64,000 bases of DNA. It comes from Apostichopus japonicus. Lineage: Eukaryota > Echinodermata > Holothuroidea > Aspidochirotida > Stichopodidae. This document shows, in pieces, positions 24,186 through 36,835 of the stretch (position 1 is its first letter; the number at the start of each line of letters is the position of its first letter). The stretch covers positions 4,638,001 through 4,702,000 of the forward strand of contig NC_092561.1 of the NCBI RefSeq assembly GCF_037975245.1, in the 5' to 3' direction. Below the pieces are notes generated by a model. That model was given only the letters and a program-made list of their open reading frames with translations, was not told the DNA's origin and made no database searches. A program made the translations under genes and the position numbers.

Positions 24186-24592
24186 CTATACTTGTACTAG
24201 TGTTTATAGTTGAGAAGATACGATCTTATCACTGCCTGTACTTTGTGAATGCTCTACACAATATATATATATATATATATATATATGGCGGATGCCATCC
24301 AGTGCCCTAGCTTCGCTGTTTTACAAGGGCGGCCGTCCGACCTTCATTTCGCCTGCCCTGCCACTCTTTCCTCCTCTCCAACTCCGTATATAGTACCTCG
24401 ATGCTTTGACCTGCAGCGATTTCACCAGCTACCCCAACTCTTCAAATATCCCCGCAAATGTAGTGTGCATATCTCGCTAAATTCCACGCAATTTGTATTA
24501 GGCCTGTTCAAACTTCGGAGTTTCAACTGCACATGCGCATATCCTGAAAATTTGTGGAGAAAAGATCATATCACCTTACCATGCAGAACATG

Positions 24593-25975
24593 TTAGCGGG
24601 TTTTTTGGTCTAAAATTCTTAACAATGCTGAGCGAGGTTTGTGTATATTCCATTTACAACACAATCCCTTTCGCAAATCGAAACTCCGAACTGGATTGGT
24701 GTTACGAATGAACTTGCTTGGCGGGTTTAGTAAACTAGTTCTGTGAGTCATATTGCCTACGTACTTCAATACTGTGCCCCTCTTGTTACTCACGAAGCGC
24801 AGACTACATCAAACCATAGAGCAACTGATTCAACATTTACCCTGGATGCTTTTCAGTATTTGGAAACAACCAACTCCACGAAATTATAGTATTTAAATAA
24901 CATTTTTACGCAATGTCGAAACTTCAATGACTACTTTTGACGATGTATGACTGCAGTAGTTTATGCACACGAATTAGTGTTGCACCAGAATCATGACTTG
25001 AAGCACGTGGTCAAAGGGACCGCAAACTTTACGCAAGTTTGCAACGAAGAAATAACTGTGGTATAAATGCACATTTTACATTATCAACTCTCAAAAGGGA
25101 GAGAACATAACATATTGTGAGATTTAAAGTCCTTTTCAGTATCAGAGATGTTGTGGTAGCTTCCCGCAAAATTCATAGATTGTCTCAACTCATAACTTTC
25201 TGTGATAAAACAATTATTCAAATATGACATTAACAATATAAATGTAAATAACGTCCTCGGAGTTGTATCAACTATCATGTAAATATCGTTAACAACGTGA
25301 TTTTGTTCGACAAATCAGGTTGTTAAGGATATTTACATGGCTGTTGCTACAAATCCGGCATGACATTAACGATTACCCCCCCCCCCCCTTTTTCGCGTTA
25401 CATAGTTAAACCATCATATTTTGCGTTCATTGAGCACTGAAGATGCAAGCATGTTTGCAGACAATGGGTAAGGGACTATTAACCAAACAAATCTCGGGAA
25501 ATTTGAGAAAACATCATTGGCTGTATTTAGCATGAAAATCTCTGTAATAGATATGTTGTTAGCACTGCACGGAAGCAACTTGCGGTTGATTTTTATAATT
25601 TTTTTGAAAAGAAAGAATGATGTTCGTTCACAATGTATTCACAACGGAACTTTAGATAGCAACGAAAGTGTAGACATCAACGTGAGTTTAGACATCAACC
25701 GTAAGTTAACTTAGCAACGAAAGTTTTAGACATCAACGTGAGCTTAGACATCAACCGTAAGGTTTATAAATCAACGTGAGTTTAGACATTAAGGCGCGTT
25801 TAGTCGTCAACGTGACTTTAGACATCAACGTAAGTTTAGACATCAACGAACAACAGCAACATGATAAACTAGCAGAAACAGCTTTAGTTTAGACAGCAAC
25901 AAACTTAGTTTAGGCAAAGAAACAAACTTAGTTTAGGCAACGAAATACGGTTGCCCTTTTCGCGTTCCATACAGG
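24593..25975. mobile_element. Interspersed repeat, left arm of a 1.4-kb inverted pair
   Basis: Matches 30546-31960 in inverted orientation: shared TTACTCACGAAGCGCAGAC, CATAACTTTCTGTGATAAAA and the ends AACGAAATACGG / TTCGCGTTCCAT. Contains a small tandem array of CAACGTGAGTTTAGACAT (about 25670-25860). TTCGCGTT(A/C)CAT occurs at both 25393 and 25965 in the same direction. Confidence 0.75.
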
Positions 25976-27059
25976 TCCCGAAAAATCCAAGAAATCACAA
26001 GGACACTGCATGTTCTGTATGGATATCTAGCAATATCTAGCGTTATCTAGGGAATAAGATGAAAATCCCAAGATCTTCCCTAAATTGAAGGCAGATAGAG
26101 AATCGAAGCCTTCAGTGTGTATAATGAACTTTAAATTGTGCGTCTTTCGAAATGAAAAGAATGTGGGGCAAAGTATCGTAACTCCTATGGGCTCGGACCG
26201 TGCTGAGCAGGTGGCCCCGACCAAAAGGGGGGCCCGCAATACTGATGCACAGAAAAAAGGGTATACCTCTTTGGATAGGGTGGGCCCGTTTTACTGGGAA
26301 AGAAAAACTCATGCAAAGACTGAACAAGACAATATACATATTTTCACGTGATACGGAATACGGACATCATGATCATGGGCTCATTGGGTATTAATGTCTG
26401 TTTCGAGCTAGTTTTGTTATTTATTATTATAATCGAAAAAGAAGTATATAATTTAAAACCTAATTCCAGCCAATGTTGTACTGAGTACAACATCTGTACA
26501 TATGGTTTTTAGAAAAATTCGAAAACAATAACCCAACACCCAACAGACTTGAAACTGCGTTCATTTGAAAAAGAAGGCAGGGCTTTCATGTATAATAAAA
26601 GGTAAGAATAAAGATGCCTGCGGTGTATCTGGTAAGTAAAACACAGGAAATTAGGCTAAGATTGCGACAAAGTTTCAGCCGAAATTAGGCCTATGGTTTG
26701 GTTACTGTATTTGTACAGTAGTCTCCATTATACTCCATACAGTAGGGGGGGGCACTTGCCCACTCCCCCTGGGTATCAAAACCAGAAATTTTTGTTGTAC
26801 GCTGCTCGCCAACCGATCGCCCCCCCCCCCCGGGTTACAAAATCCTGGATACGCCCCTGTTAAGAGTTGCATTTTGAGTTGGTTCATGTTATGCGACCCA
26901 ACGAATTATTTTATCCTTCAGTTTACAAAGTCATATTCCTTATTTCCATATCCATGCGCTTCTTGTGAATTGCAATATAACATATCTTGTCTCCATTTAC
27001 CTGTATTTATATATATTTTTTTAATTTGAATGTTATAACACCGCATTGAAACAATCTTT
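25976..27059. other. Intergenic, no gene seen
   Basis: No supported coding segment. At 26736-26862 there is a G/C-homopolymer block ending CCTGGATACGCCCCTG, one terminus of the 48973-49444 transposon family. Confidence 0.45.
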
Positions 27060-27595
27060 AGAATAGAACTACTGTGGGAGTGGAGTGGAAGCGGTTATAA
27101 AATCACTGACTACATTAGATCTTAAGAATAAAACTATTGTGGGAGTGGAGTGGGGCGATTATGAAATCACTGACTCCATTAGATCTTAAGAATATACCCC
27201 ATGTGGGAGTGGGAGTGGTTATGAAATCACTGACTTCATTAGATCTTAAGAATATAACCCATGTGGGAGTGGAGTGGGAGCGGTTATAATATCACTGACT
27301 ACATTAGATCTTAAGAATAGAACTATTGTGGGAGTGGAGTGGGAGCAGTTGTTAAAATCACTGACTTCATTAGATCTTAAGAATAGAACTATTGTGGGAG
27401 TGGAGTGGGAGCAGTTGTTAAAATCACTGACTGCAATAGATCTTACGAATACAACTATTGTGGAAGTGGAGTGGGAGCGGTTATAAAATCACTGACTACA
27501 TTAGATCTTCAGAATAGAACTATTGCGGGAGTGGAGTACATGTGAGAGTTTATGAAATCACTGACTACATTAGATCTTAAGAATAGACCCAGTCG
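27060..27595. repeat. Minisatellite, about 65-bp unit
   Basis: Eight copies of a unit with ATTAGATCTTAAGAATAGAA, CTATTGTGGGAGTGGAGTGG and AAAATCACTGAC. Confidence 0.92.
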
Positions 27596-29230
27596 AGTCA
27601 TTGCCAATTCATCGTTGACTTCTAATCTGTTTTAGTGCCGACACTGTTCACTATGTTTTTTTTTGTATTTCAGATGCAAAGTCCCATAACTTTATCAAAC
27701 ATTTCGTATATTTGCGATAATTCAGATTTGCTTGAATTTACAGCACATGATTGGTGCAATCATTTTTTGATATATATAAACTTGAGTGATACAAAACAAC
27801 ATGACGCACAAACGCACAATGGCAATAAATAATCGTTATAACAAGAAAACATATTAAGAATGGTCACGTGGAATATCTTACTGAAGTTTTGATCAAATAC
27901 TTGGGCTGTGAGAATCTCCTTCACTTTGTTTGGTTCAATAATATTGCAAACTTCAGACCACGGTTTGGTAAACAAATATTTGCCGATGCTCTTTGCGAAG
28001 TTGTATATTTAAGCTGTCAAGTCATGGTAGGAATGATAAGAGGTGAATATTACTACTATTTGCTTTGTAGTTGCTTCAATTCATTGCTAATTAATATTGT
28101 TACTCTGTTTTTAAACTTGGTTTTATGTATCTTAAACGTTAAAGAGAATATCACATATTACTTACCTCCTCCAAGGATTTCGATCCTTTCCCCATCATTA
28201 TTCTTCTGTTTCGAGATTTGATTGAAATATTTTTAGACATAATGACTTAGCGTCCCAGTCGTCCAATTGCAGGAGAAACGTCTCTTACCTCCTAACCCTG
28301 TGGCAGTAATCAGCCTTGTCTTTTCCTGACAAATTAGCGAACAATCCAATTCTCAATTTCTTAGAAATGATAACTTTTGATATCTGAAGCCCTGTAGTTC
28401 AAGTATGATCTGCAGTATAGTAAACTAAACGGCCACCGTAGTTCACTATGTACTTATACGTAGAAGTGATGTTGTACGTCGGCGGCGGCGATCTGGATAT
28501 TGCGGGTGCAACAGGTTGTCCGACGTGTTATATGTTGTTGTCAGCAATTTTATTAGTTCTGTGCTTGTTCAATAGATCAGTCAGCTTATATAAGAAGTTG
28601 GTGTTCGTCCGAACAATTCATTATTATTCTGTCTTAATTAAGTTCGTTTAGCTAACATGCAAAGAGATAACGTTCCAATATTGACACAGTTTAAGAGCTG
28701 GCGTTAGTTGCAGTTCAGTTATTTAATTGAAGATTTCGTCCGTGACGTCACCCGGTGCATGATACGTAGTGCATGTATAGTATGTTTCAATGAAACTAAT
28801 GAACCTGCTGGTGAACTGACGTAACCGTGATGTCATGCACGGCATTTTAATGTTTAACCAATGACGGGGATGGGAGCTAATATAGGTTTTAAACGTTTAT
28901 ACGATTATGGAAATGACCAATTCTTGCCTTGTTGGCACCAACGTAAAAGGAAATAATTTATCGACGAATATTTACCTATTTAAGCATTTTTATGTTGAGC
29001 CTCTGCTATCTTGAATTAATAGAGAGTCGTACCATTCTACAAAAATAGTAGAAATTTCCGTTTGAAAATTTAACAAAGTCAAGCACACTCCAATCATTGT
29101 TGAAGCAATTGGTTGCCCCTGAGTGCCACTCATTTCGGCATGATCAAATTAAATTCAACCGTCATGAATATGCCAGGACCATCATAAAAAAATCATTGTA
29201 CAATCAGCATTTACAGAGGCCATGTTTTGA
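27596..29230. other. Intergenic, nothing recognised
   Basis: Short ORFs of up to 117 codons occur, but they lack similarity I recognise or splice-linked neighbours. No repeat structure stands out. Confidence 0.4.
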
Positions 29231-29235
29231 AGAAA

Positions 29236-29830
29236 AAGCAAAACAAGAAAAGAAAAGAAAAGAAAAGAAAAGAAAAGAAAAGAAAGGAAAGGAAAGGAAA
29301 AGAAAAGAAAAGAAATGAAAAGAAAAGAAAAGAAAAGAAAAGAAAAGAAAAGAAAAGAAAAGAAAAGAAAAGAAAAGAAAAGAAAAGAAAAGAAAAGAAA
29401 AGAAAAGAAAAGAAAAGAAAAGAAAAGAAAAGAAAAGAAAAGAAAAGAAAAGAAAAGAAAAGAAAAGAAAAGAAAAGAAAAGAAAAGAAAAGAAAAGAAA
29501 AGAAAAGAAAAGAAAAGAAAAGAAAAGAAAAGAAAAGAAAAGAAAAGAAAAGAAAAGAAAAGAAAAGAAAAGAAAAGAAAAGAAAAGAAAAGAAAAGAAA
29601 AGAAAAGAAAAGAAAAGAAAAGAAAAGAAAAGAAAAGAAAAGAAAAGAAAAGAAAAGAAAAGAAAAGAAAAGAAAAGAAAAGGAAAAGAAAAGAAAAGAA
29701 AAGAAAAGAAAAGAAAAGAAAAGAAAAGAAAAGAAAAGAAAAGAAAAGAAAAGAAAAGAAAAGAAAAGAAAAGAAAAGAAAAGAAAAGAAAAGAAAAGAA
29801 AAGACAAGAAAAGAAAAGAAAGAAAAGAAA
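29236..29830. repeat. (AAAAG)n microsatellite, about 600 bp
   Basis: About 115 copies of AAAAG. It is almost perfect from 29316 to 29800, with one phase break at 29682 (AAAAGG) and degraded edges (AAAAC, AGAGG). ORFs of over 200 codons across it (KRKEK-type, or FLFFS-type on the other strand) are artefacts of the 5-bp period. Confidence 0.97.
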
Positions 29831-30545
29831 AGACAAGACAAGAAAACAAAAGAAGGGAAAACAAAACAAAACAAAACAAAACAAAAGAAAACAAAAGAGA
29901 GGAGAGGAGAGGAATGCGTCCTCTAAACTTCATGGAAATTGGAACAGGTACCGCCGCATCACCCCGTTGTAGAAATTTCAAAACAAATAACTAGTGTGTA
30001 ATTTTACTTAATCCTTGTTAACCTGATCTAGCTCTCTTGTTTTTGACAATAGTCGTTGGTCTCACCCCTCCGCCCTCCGCCTTCCTATCTCAATAGTAAC
30101 ATCATCACTTTAAACTGAATTGTTCAACGAGCTACTAGCATGCACTACTCATGATAACGTGTAGCACAACTAATGAACTGAATACAGTCACAGCATGATA
30201 AAAGGTTAATCTTTTGTATGGTTGTAATTTTGTTGTCATGTATTGCTTACCTATTCACAAACCAGTGGGAGGTGCTTCCGGGAGATTTTTTTTTTTCGGG
30301 TGCTTACTCCATCCCGAAAAGCATTTTGAGTCAGTAATAAGTAAGTGAATCACTGAGAGAAGAGTATGATTATACTCATGTCATTGTTTTCGTGGTACGT
30401 TATTATCACACATGGTACGTGGGTGCATGCGTTGGAACTTGGACGTTATTGCACGCATGGTATGTTGGTGCAAGTATTATGCATACGTGGGTGCACTTTC
30501 CGTTCTTTTATACAGCACCATTCCTTCAAACAGTTGATAGTTATA

Positions 30546-31960
30546 AAGTTTTACAATAATCAAATTTCGTTTTGTTGTTAAAACTAAGTTTGTTGCTGTC
30601 TAAACTAAAGTTGTTGCTGCTGTTTTGCCATGTTGTTGTTGTTCGTAACGTTGATGTATAAACTCAGTGGCGTAGGGAGGTACTTTTGACCCACTCCATA
30701 TTGTAAATAATTTGGCATTTTCACCTGGCCTTAGATGCAATTTGGTGCTCCAAATGAGATTTGTTCTCATTTGGAAATGAAAAAGGGGTTTTCTGACTTG
30801 CGAAGCGGGGGGGGGCGGAATGATACTTCCGCCCCCCCCCCGGTTCCTACGCCCTAGTATAAACTTACGTTAATGTTTAAAGTCACGTTGATGACTAAAC
30901 GCGCGTTAATGTCTAAACTCACGTTGACTTCTAAACTTACGGTCGATGTCTAAACTCACGTTGATGTCTAAACTCACGTTGATGTCTACACTTTCGTTGC
31001 TATCTAAAGTTCCGTTGTTGTAACACATTGTAAACGAACATCGTTCTTTCTTTTCAAAAAATGATAACAATCAACCGCAAGTTGCTTCCGTGCAGAGCTA
31101 ACAATATTTCTATTACAGAGATTGTCATGCTAAATACAGCCAATGATGATTTCCCGCGATTTGTTTGGCTTATAGTCCCTTACCCGTTGTCTACAAACAT
31201 GCTTGCATCTTCACAATTAACGCAAAGTATCATGGTTAAACTATGGAACGCGAAAAGAGAAAACAATCGATAACGTCCTGATATGTAGCAACAGCCATGT
31301 AAATATCGTTAACAACCTAATTTGTGAACAAACTCACTTTGTTAACGATATGTACATGATAGTTGCTACAACTCCGAGACGTTGTTAACGATATTGTTAA
31401 GGAAATATTTGAATAATTGTTTTATCACAGAAAGTTATGAGTTGAGACAATCTATGGATTTTCAGCGTGGAGCTACCACAACATCTCTGATACTGAAAAG
31501 GACTTTACATCTCACGTTATGTTTGTGCTCTCCGTATTGATAGTTGATGATGTAAAATGTGCATTCATACCACAGTAATTTCTTCGTTGCAAACTTGCGT
31601 TAATTTTCGCGGTCCCTTTGACGGCGTGCTTCAAGTCGTGCTTCTGGTGCAACATTCTTGTGTATAAACTACTGTATTCATGCATCGTCAAAGCAGTCAT
31701 TGAAGTTGGAGATACTTAATCGACATTGCGTAAAAATGTTATTTAAATACTATAATTTTCGTGGAGCTGGTTGTTTCCAAATACTGCAAAGCATCCAAGG
31801 TAAATGTTGGATCAGTTGCTCTATGGTTGAATGTAGTCTGCGCTTCGTGAGTAACAAGAAGGGCACAATATTGAAGTACGTAGGCAATACACTCACAGAA
31901 CTAGTTTACTAAACCCGCCAAGCAAGTTCATCATAACGGAAAGTTTTAGACCAAAACGCT
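30546..31960. mobile_element. Interspersed repeat, right arm of the 1.4-kb inverted pair
   Basis: Inverted copy of 24593-25975. It carries the same CTAAACTCACGTTGATGT tandem block (about 30870-31000) and a TATGGAACGCGAAAAG word at about 31240. It differs from the other arm by a 193-bp hAT insertion at 30665-30857. Confidence 0.75.
30665..30857. mobile_element. hAT-like MITE, CAGTGGCGTAGG family (copy 2)
   Basis: Ends CAGTGGCGTAGGGAGG and CGGTTCCTACGCCCTAG. Flanked by 8-bp TATAAACT copies at 30657-30664 and 30858-30865. It is a shortened relative of 9114-9468. The paralogous arm near 25820-25840 has the uninterrupted site. Confidence 0.9.
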
Positions 31961-32049
31961 CACAGCGAAGTAAGAATTGCCTGTGCAGCGAGCACGGCTT
32001 TGCGGTTTATCTACTGACCTACATTCCCCCGCTGCTCTGTGGACAATCA

Positions 32050-32815
32050 CGCGTATGGCGGGCCATCAGCCTCAAATCGTGGGAGATCGACTTATACCGA
32101 TTTAAATCGACATATACCAATTTCTTTCGACTTAGTGACCAGTTTCCAGCAGCTTAAATTGACTTCTACCGATTTAAATCGACATATACCAGTTAAATTC
32201 GACATATCATCGATATAAATCGATATAGGCCTATACCAAGTTTAAATCGATGATAAGTAAAATAAATCGGTATATGTCAATTTAAATCGACATATACCAG
32301 TTTAATTAGATGATTATGTCTAATTAAATCGGTATAGGCCTATGTCAATTTAAATCGGCATATAACAATTTTATTCGACTTATACCAGTTTAAATCGACA
32401 TTTACCGATTTAAATCGACATAGTCTATACCAATTTAAATCGATGTTATGTAAAATAAATCGATGATATGTCAATTTAAATCGACATCTACCAGTTTTAA
32501 TCGATGATTATGTCGAATTAAATCGGCATATGTCAATTTAAATCGACATATACCAATTTAATTCGACTTATACCAGTTTAAATCGACATTTACCGATTGA
32601 AATCGACATTTACCAATTTAAACCGATGATATGTAAAATAAATCGATGATATGTAAATTTAAATCGACATCTACCAGTTTAAATCGATGATATGTCGAAT
32701 TAAACCGGTAGAAGTCAATTTCCTTGGACTTATACCAGTTTCTAGCAACTCAAATTGACATATAGCCTACCTATTTAAATCGACATATCATCGATTTAGC
32801 TCATTAACATATTCC
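32050..32815. repeat. Self-complementary satellite based on TTTAAATCGACATATACC
   Basis: Dozens of copies of AATTTAAATCGACATATACC mixed with the reverse complement (GGTATATGTCAATTTAAATC) and ATCGATGATATGTC variants. Units alternate strand, so either strand could fold extensively. No coding potential. Confidence 0.88.
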
Positions 32816-33064
32816 AAATCCCGATTTCGGAGATGATTGACATGTGGAGATACATCACGTGTAGTCACCTGACAAGGCGCGCGAATAATTAAATAGTTCC
32901 AAAATTACGAAGCTAGCAATGAACAACTACTTGCAAAAAGATTTCGGTGTAATAATAATAATAAGGCTGAAAAACTGATATGTCAATGACGTGCAATTAT
33001 CTCAATAAAAACTGGGCTTGTCTACTCAAACACGTGGAGCTATAGTATATACGGACACGGTAAT

Positions 33065-33096
33065 ACCAGGGAGTTGTTCCATAACAACTCCCTGGT
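33065..33096. repeat. Perfect short hairpin, CAGGGAGTTGTT family
   Basis: ACCAGGGAGTTGTT, loop CCAT, then AACAACTCCCTGGT: a perfect 14-bp stem. Related hairpins are at 33456-33490 and 46383-46411. Confidence 0.9.
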
Positions 33097-33267
33097 AATA
33101 CTTTTAGCCAAATACACATAGGCCTACAACTGCATAGGCCTACAGTACGTACACATATGCAACTACCTACTATACTCCAGTTACACCATAAACAAAGATG
33201 TATTGTTCTGCAGTGAGGCCCACTGTAAGGTTACGTTTCACTGTAGCTAAATATATATCCAGGGGGA

Positions 33268-34447
33268 TTAACAATTTACAGTATTCAAGCTCAAATCATG
33301 CATTCCACTGTGCTCGTGTTTATTTTCAATTATTCGCGCATATTATAAACGCAATTGGTGTTCGATCGGGACGAAAACTGTTGTCTCTAGTAATATTACT
33401 GTCACTCGTTTTACTTGATTGCCGACAGTCACAACATATCCAGACATCGTTTAATCAGGGAGCTGCTTCTGTTAGAGTAGCAGCTCCCTGGTTTGATGGT
33501 TCTAATAAATACGATTAACAATTTACAGTATTCAAGCTCAAATCATGTATTCCACTGTGCTCGTGTTTATTTTCAATTATTCGCGCATATTATAAACGCA
33601 ATTGGTGTTCTATCGGGACGAAAACGTTTGTCTCTAGTAATATTACTGTCACCCGTTTTACAGTATTTTATGCTGGCATTTTATCTCGACACTCGTTTCA
33701 ATTGATTTCCGACATTCTCAGCGTATATGCATAGCCTTTACCAATTTAAAAGATGTTTACCGTGCAGCCTCCTATTCGTATGAGGCGTAATTACGCACAT
33801 GTTATCTGATATGCTGGCGGTGGGAGATACGGTAGCTAATGCAAAACGGTTTTCACAATTTGGCATCTGGTGACTCCAAAGGACATTTGACCTCAATAAA
33901 ATCTTTTACTAAACGTGTCACAACTACATTCTAGATATGAGATTCGTCCAACCTTCCCTACTTGAGTTATCGTGTTTACAAGGTTTTCACAAGGCCTCTA
34001 GTGACTCCAAAATGGACTTGGACCTCCAAGACCCCTGTTGTTTTTGGTGGAGGTCTGTATAGCCACGTACAGTAGACTGACCTGTGTTTATCATGCCATA
34101 CAGTGTTATTGTATCAAAATGGTGGTTCGGGCCATTTCTATTGTAACAGCTAGTTCTGCTACTAACAAGCAGAAATCTAGTTCAATGAAGTCATCGAAAC
34201 CTCAATGTATTTTGCATTCTGGTTTACATTACGCGGTTGAGCAATTTTGAACAGTGCCGATGGCAACAACGTAAGTTTAGACAACGACGTATCAACGTGA
34301 GTTTGAGCATGGAGGTACATGGAGGTAAAAACGGACCTCCATGGTTAGAGCAACAACGTGGTCAAACAGCAGCAACAACTTTAGGTTAAGACAATAACAA
34401 ACTTAGTTTAGACAACGAAATAAGTTTTCCCTTTTGGCGTTCCATAG
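33268..34447 (-). mobile_element. Interspersed repeat, GGAACGCGAAAAGGG family (copy B)
   Basis: Inverted relative of 23294-24185, ending (minus-strand start) at TGGCGTTCCATAG. The first 170 bp (33268-33440) is directly duplicated at 33512-33720, with a short hairpin between the copies. A separate small inverted repeat, GGAGGT/ACCTCC, is at 34308-34343. Confidence 0.7.
33456..33490. repeat. Short hairpin, CAGGGAGCTGCT variant
   Basis: CAGGGAGCTGCT, 11-nt loop, AGCAGCTCCCTG: a perfect 12-bp stem. It has compensatory changes relative to the hairpin at 33065 (TTGTT to CTGCT on one arm, matched on the other). Confidence 0.88.
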
Positions 34448-34975
34448 TAGTGTAGAGCACCGGAAGTGGTTAATACGTTTTTCGTGCTAGCTAGCTAGCT
34501 AGGCCTTACACGTACATACGGTACGTAACAACAAGTGACAGTATCTTTGGATTCGATGGTGTAAGGCAGCCTACCAGTAGCCAACTGTGTTATCTCTATT
34601 TCCGTATCGCAGTTTTTTATTAAGCAGACCTTATGCAGTCTAGTTATCAGAAAATTAACCAGAGTGGAAAAACACTAAGAGTTCTTCTGCTCCTCCAATG
34701 TAAAATCATGTGAAATACTGGTAGTTGTGGTAGGTAGAAATCCTGTTCGGCATAGGCCTAAACCATATTGTTACTGTGTTACTAATACGAGTACTACTAC
34801 TAGTACTAGCCCAACAGTTGCGCTTGACGGCTATGTAGGCTACTGTGCGTATTAATGTACAGTAGCCTATCCTTCAAGCTCAACGGTCATGCATGCCAAC
34901 AGTGAAGTGCCTGCCTGTTAAATTAAAGTTACATGCATATGTAGTTTCCAGTAACAATACTGCCTGCTTGTTTAA

Positions 34976-35656
34976 AGTAACACCTTGGCTATTTTTACGA
35001 CCAGGAGTAACAATTATTTATAAACTATTCTTACGACATCAGCAAATTTCCGGTTACGCATGCACAGTTGCTTTATTTACTTTACTTTATTTTATTTTTG
35101 TACTTCCAGGTGTCGTGTGTTTTCCATGTGTTTTCCATGAATTATGAGACTGTACATGCTTTAGTAACAACATTGTACATAAAAACGTTGTGCAGACATG
35201 GCCGAGTTGTCGGAGGTTCGAGAGGGAGCTGAATTTGATTCGTTTGAATCCCTCAATTTTGCCATAACCAAGTGGGAGAAGGTGAACTTCGTAAATTTGT
35301 ACACAAGATGTTCCCACACGGTCGGGGCTGCCCTGAAACAGGCCCCAAAAAGAACATTCAAATCAGATCTACAATACTTCTCCATTGACTATGCCTGCAT
35401 TCATGTTGATATATAACAGTACGATGACAGTTGATATATAACAGTACAAAATAATATAACAGTACGATGGCCTGTTGATCTTACGACATGGTCGTAATGA
35501 CCTATTCTTACGGCTTTCCTACTGGAAATTGGCAAAGTCGAACTATTTAAAACTGCGCCTGCGTAACCGGAAATTCGCTGATGTCGTAAGAATAGTTTTT
35601 AAATAATTGTTACTCCTGGTTGTAAAAATAGCCACAGTGTTAAAGTAACATCATAC
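34976..35656. mobile_element. Mutator-like (MULE) non-autonomous element carrying a gene fragment
   Basis: Long inverted ends of about 85 bp: left about 34976-35070 and right about 35558-35656. Both read GGCTATTTTTAC(G/A)ACCAGG and TTCCGGTTACGCA on facing strands. Long TIRs and an internal captured or residual coding fragment fit Mutator-like elements. No clean 9-bp target duplication was found. Confidence 0.6.
35198..35416 (+). pseudogene. FAR1/ZSWIM-like N-terminal domain fragment inside the MULE-like element
   Basis: 72 codons from ATG. The pattern GAEFDSFESLNFAITKWEK, then NFVNLYTRCSHTV, APKRTFKSDLQY and YACIH resembles the N-terminal FAR1-like/ZSWIM3 domain of MULE-derived proteins (recognised by eye). 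The frame stops right after the first CxH; the rest of the zinc finger, any transposase domain and a SWIM finger are missing. Most likely a non-functional fragment. Confidence 0.5.
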
Positions 35657-35718
35657 ATGTATATCAAGTTTTAATATCCCAGTAACAATACTGCCTGCTT
35701 GTTTAAAGTTACATGTAT

Positions 35719-36646
35719 TGGTGCTGATAGTCGACTCTTAATTGTAATTTGTTTTTGAGTAATCACATAGCTCTTCTCGCTATTACTCGGTTACAGTCAT
35801 GACGTCATCACTCATTTTTACATCGCAGAAATACAATGAAACCAATTCATTCTCCATGGTGCAATGTCTTTATTTGTTCTTGTGTGGTGTCTAAATCATG
35901 TTAAACCATCTACCAAACAAAACCTGTGAACAACTTTCAATCTACAACGTTTTTTAAATCCTTCATAGTACATGAAAAACTTTCGAACGAATCTATGAAG
36001 CTGCTATGTAACTACTATCACTAATAAGAGAAAACACGCAAACAATGAATAGATGTAACACCTTGTAAGTTGTAGCAGTGTAATGTTTAAGTAAACAAAA
36101 GTTTAGAAGTTCTAGGCTAGGCTCTATCCTAGCGAGATGGCTGTCACAAATTTTGCACATTGAAATGAAATTACACAGCAATCGACACACTCTATCAGTC
36201 ATCTGAAAAATGGGAACCAGGCCAGTAATGAGGTAATTGTTACCATGTTTGAAGAAATGACAATTTGGCAATTGTAAAAGATTTAATAACTTACGAATTT
36301 GCGATTATGCACAATGATTAAACATGGCTAGAACTGAATATTGCACTGTAGAACAAGCGTATTACTGACCAGCAAATGCATGAATCTAACCAGAGCAGGT
36401 GCTTGCCGATTTTAACACAGCACAGTGCTAGTGTAGAACTGTGAAAACCTGTATACTTTTGCAATATTTGCTGACAAACTGCTTTAGTGTTGTTTTTGAT
36501 AGGTTAGGCTATTTTACAAAAGCAGGTTATGAGTAGTGCTAGCTTATAGTCGAGTAATTGCAAGTTCGTTTTTAAGCTTGCTTAATTGAACTTCCAAAGT
36601 GTAATCGCGATTACTGGCGATTAATCAATTACGACTATCAGCACTA
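35719..36646. mobile_element. hAT-like element upstream of EXT2
   Basis: Inverted ends TGGTGCTGATAGTCG and TAGTGCTGATAGTCG (from the right). Flanked by identical 8-bp ACATGTAT at 35711-35718 and 36647-36654. 928 bp with no recognisable transposase. It ends about 190 bp before the EXT2 first-coding-exon acceptor. Confidence 0.8.
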
Positions 36647-36835
36647 ACATGTATATCGAGTTTTAATATCCCAGTAACAATACTGCCTGCTTGTATAAAG
36701 TTGCATGTTTATCAAGTTAACTTTCAAGAGTGAATCTATGTACAGTACATTGTCATTCTGTAAGAACCCATGAATAGTTTTGAGGTATTTGTAAAGTTTT
36801 AATTAAGATCTGATCTTATTTCTTTGTTATTGTAG

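Noticed and set aside
27868-28221. 117-codon plus-strand ORF
   Set aside because: No recognisable domain, no splice-linked partner, AT-rich composition, and it overlaps an ORF of similar length on the other strand.
29182-29994. ORFs of 200-256 codons, Lys/Glu-rich or Phe/Ser-rich, on both strands
   Set aside because: Produced by the (AAAAG)n array, which has no stop codon in several frames.
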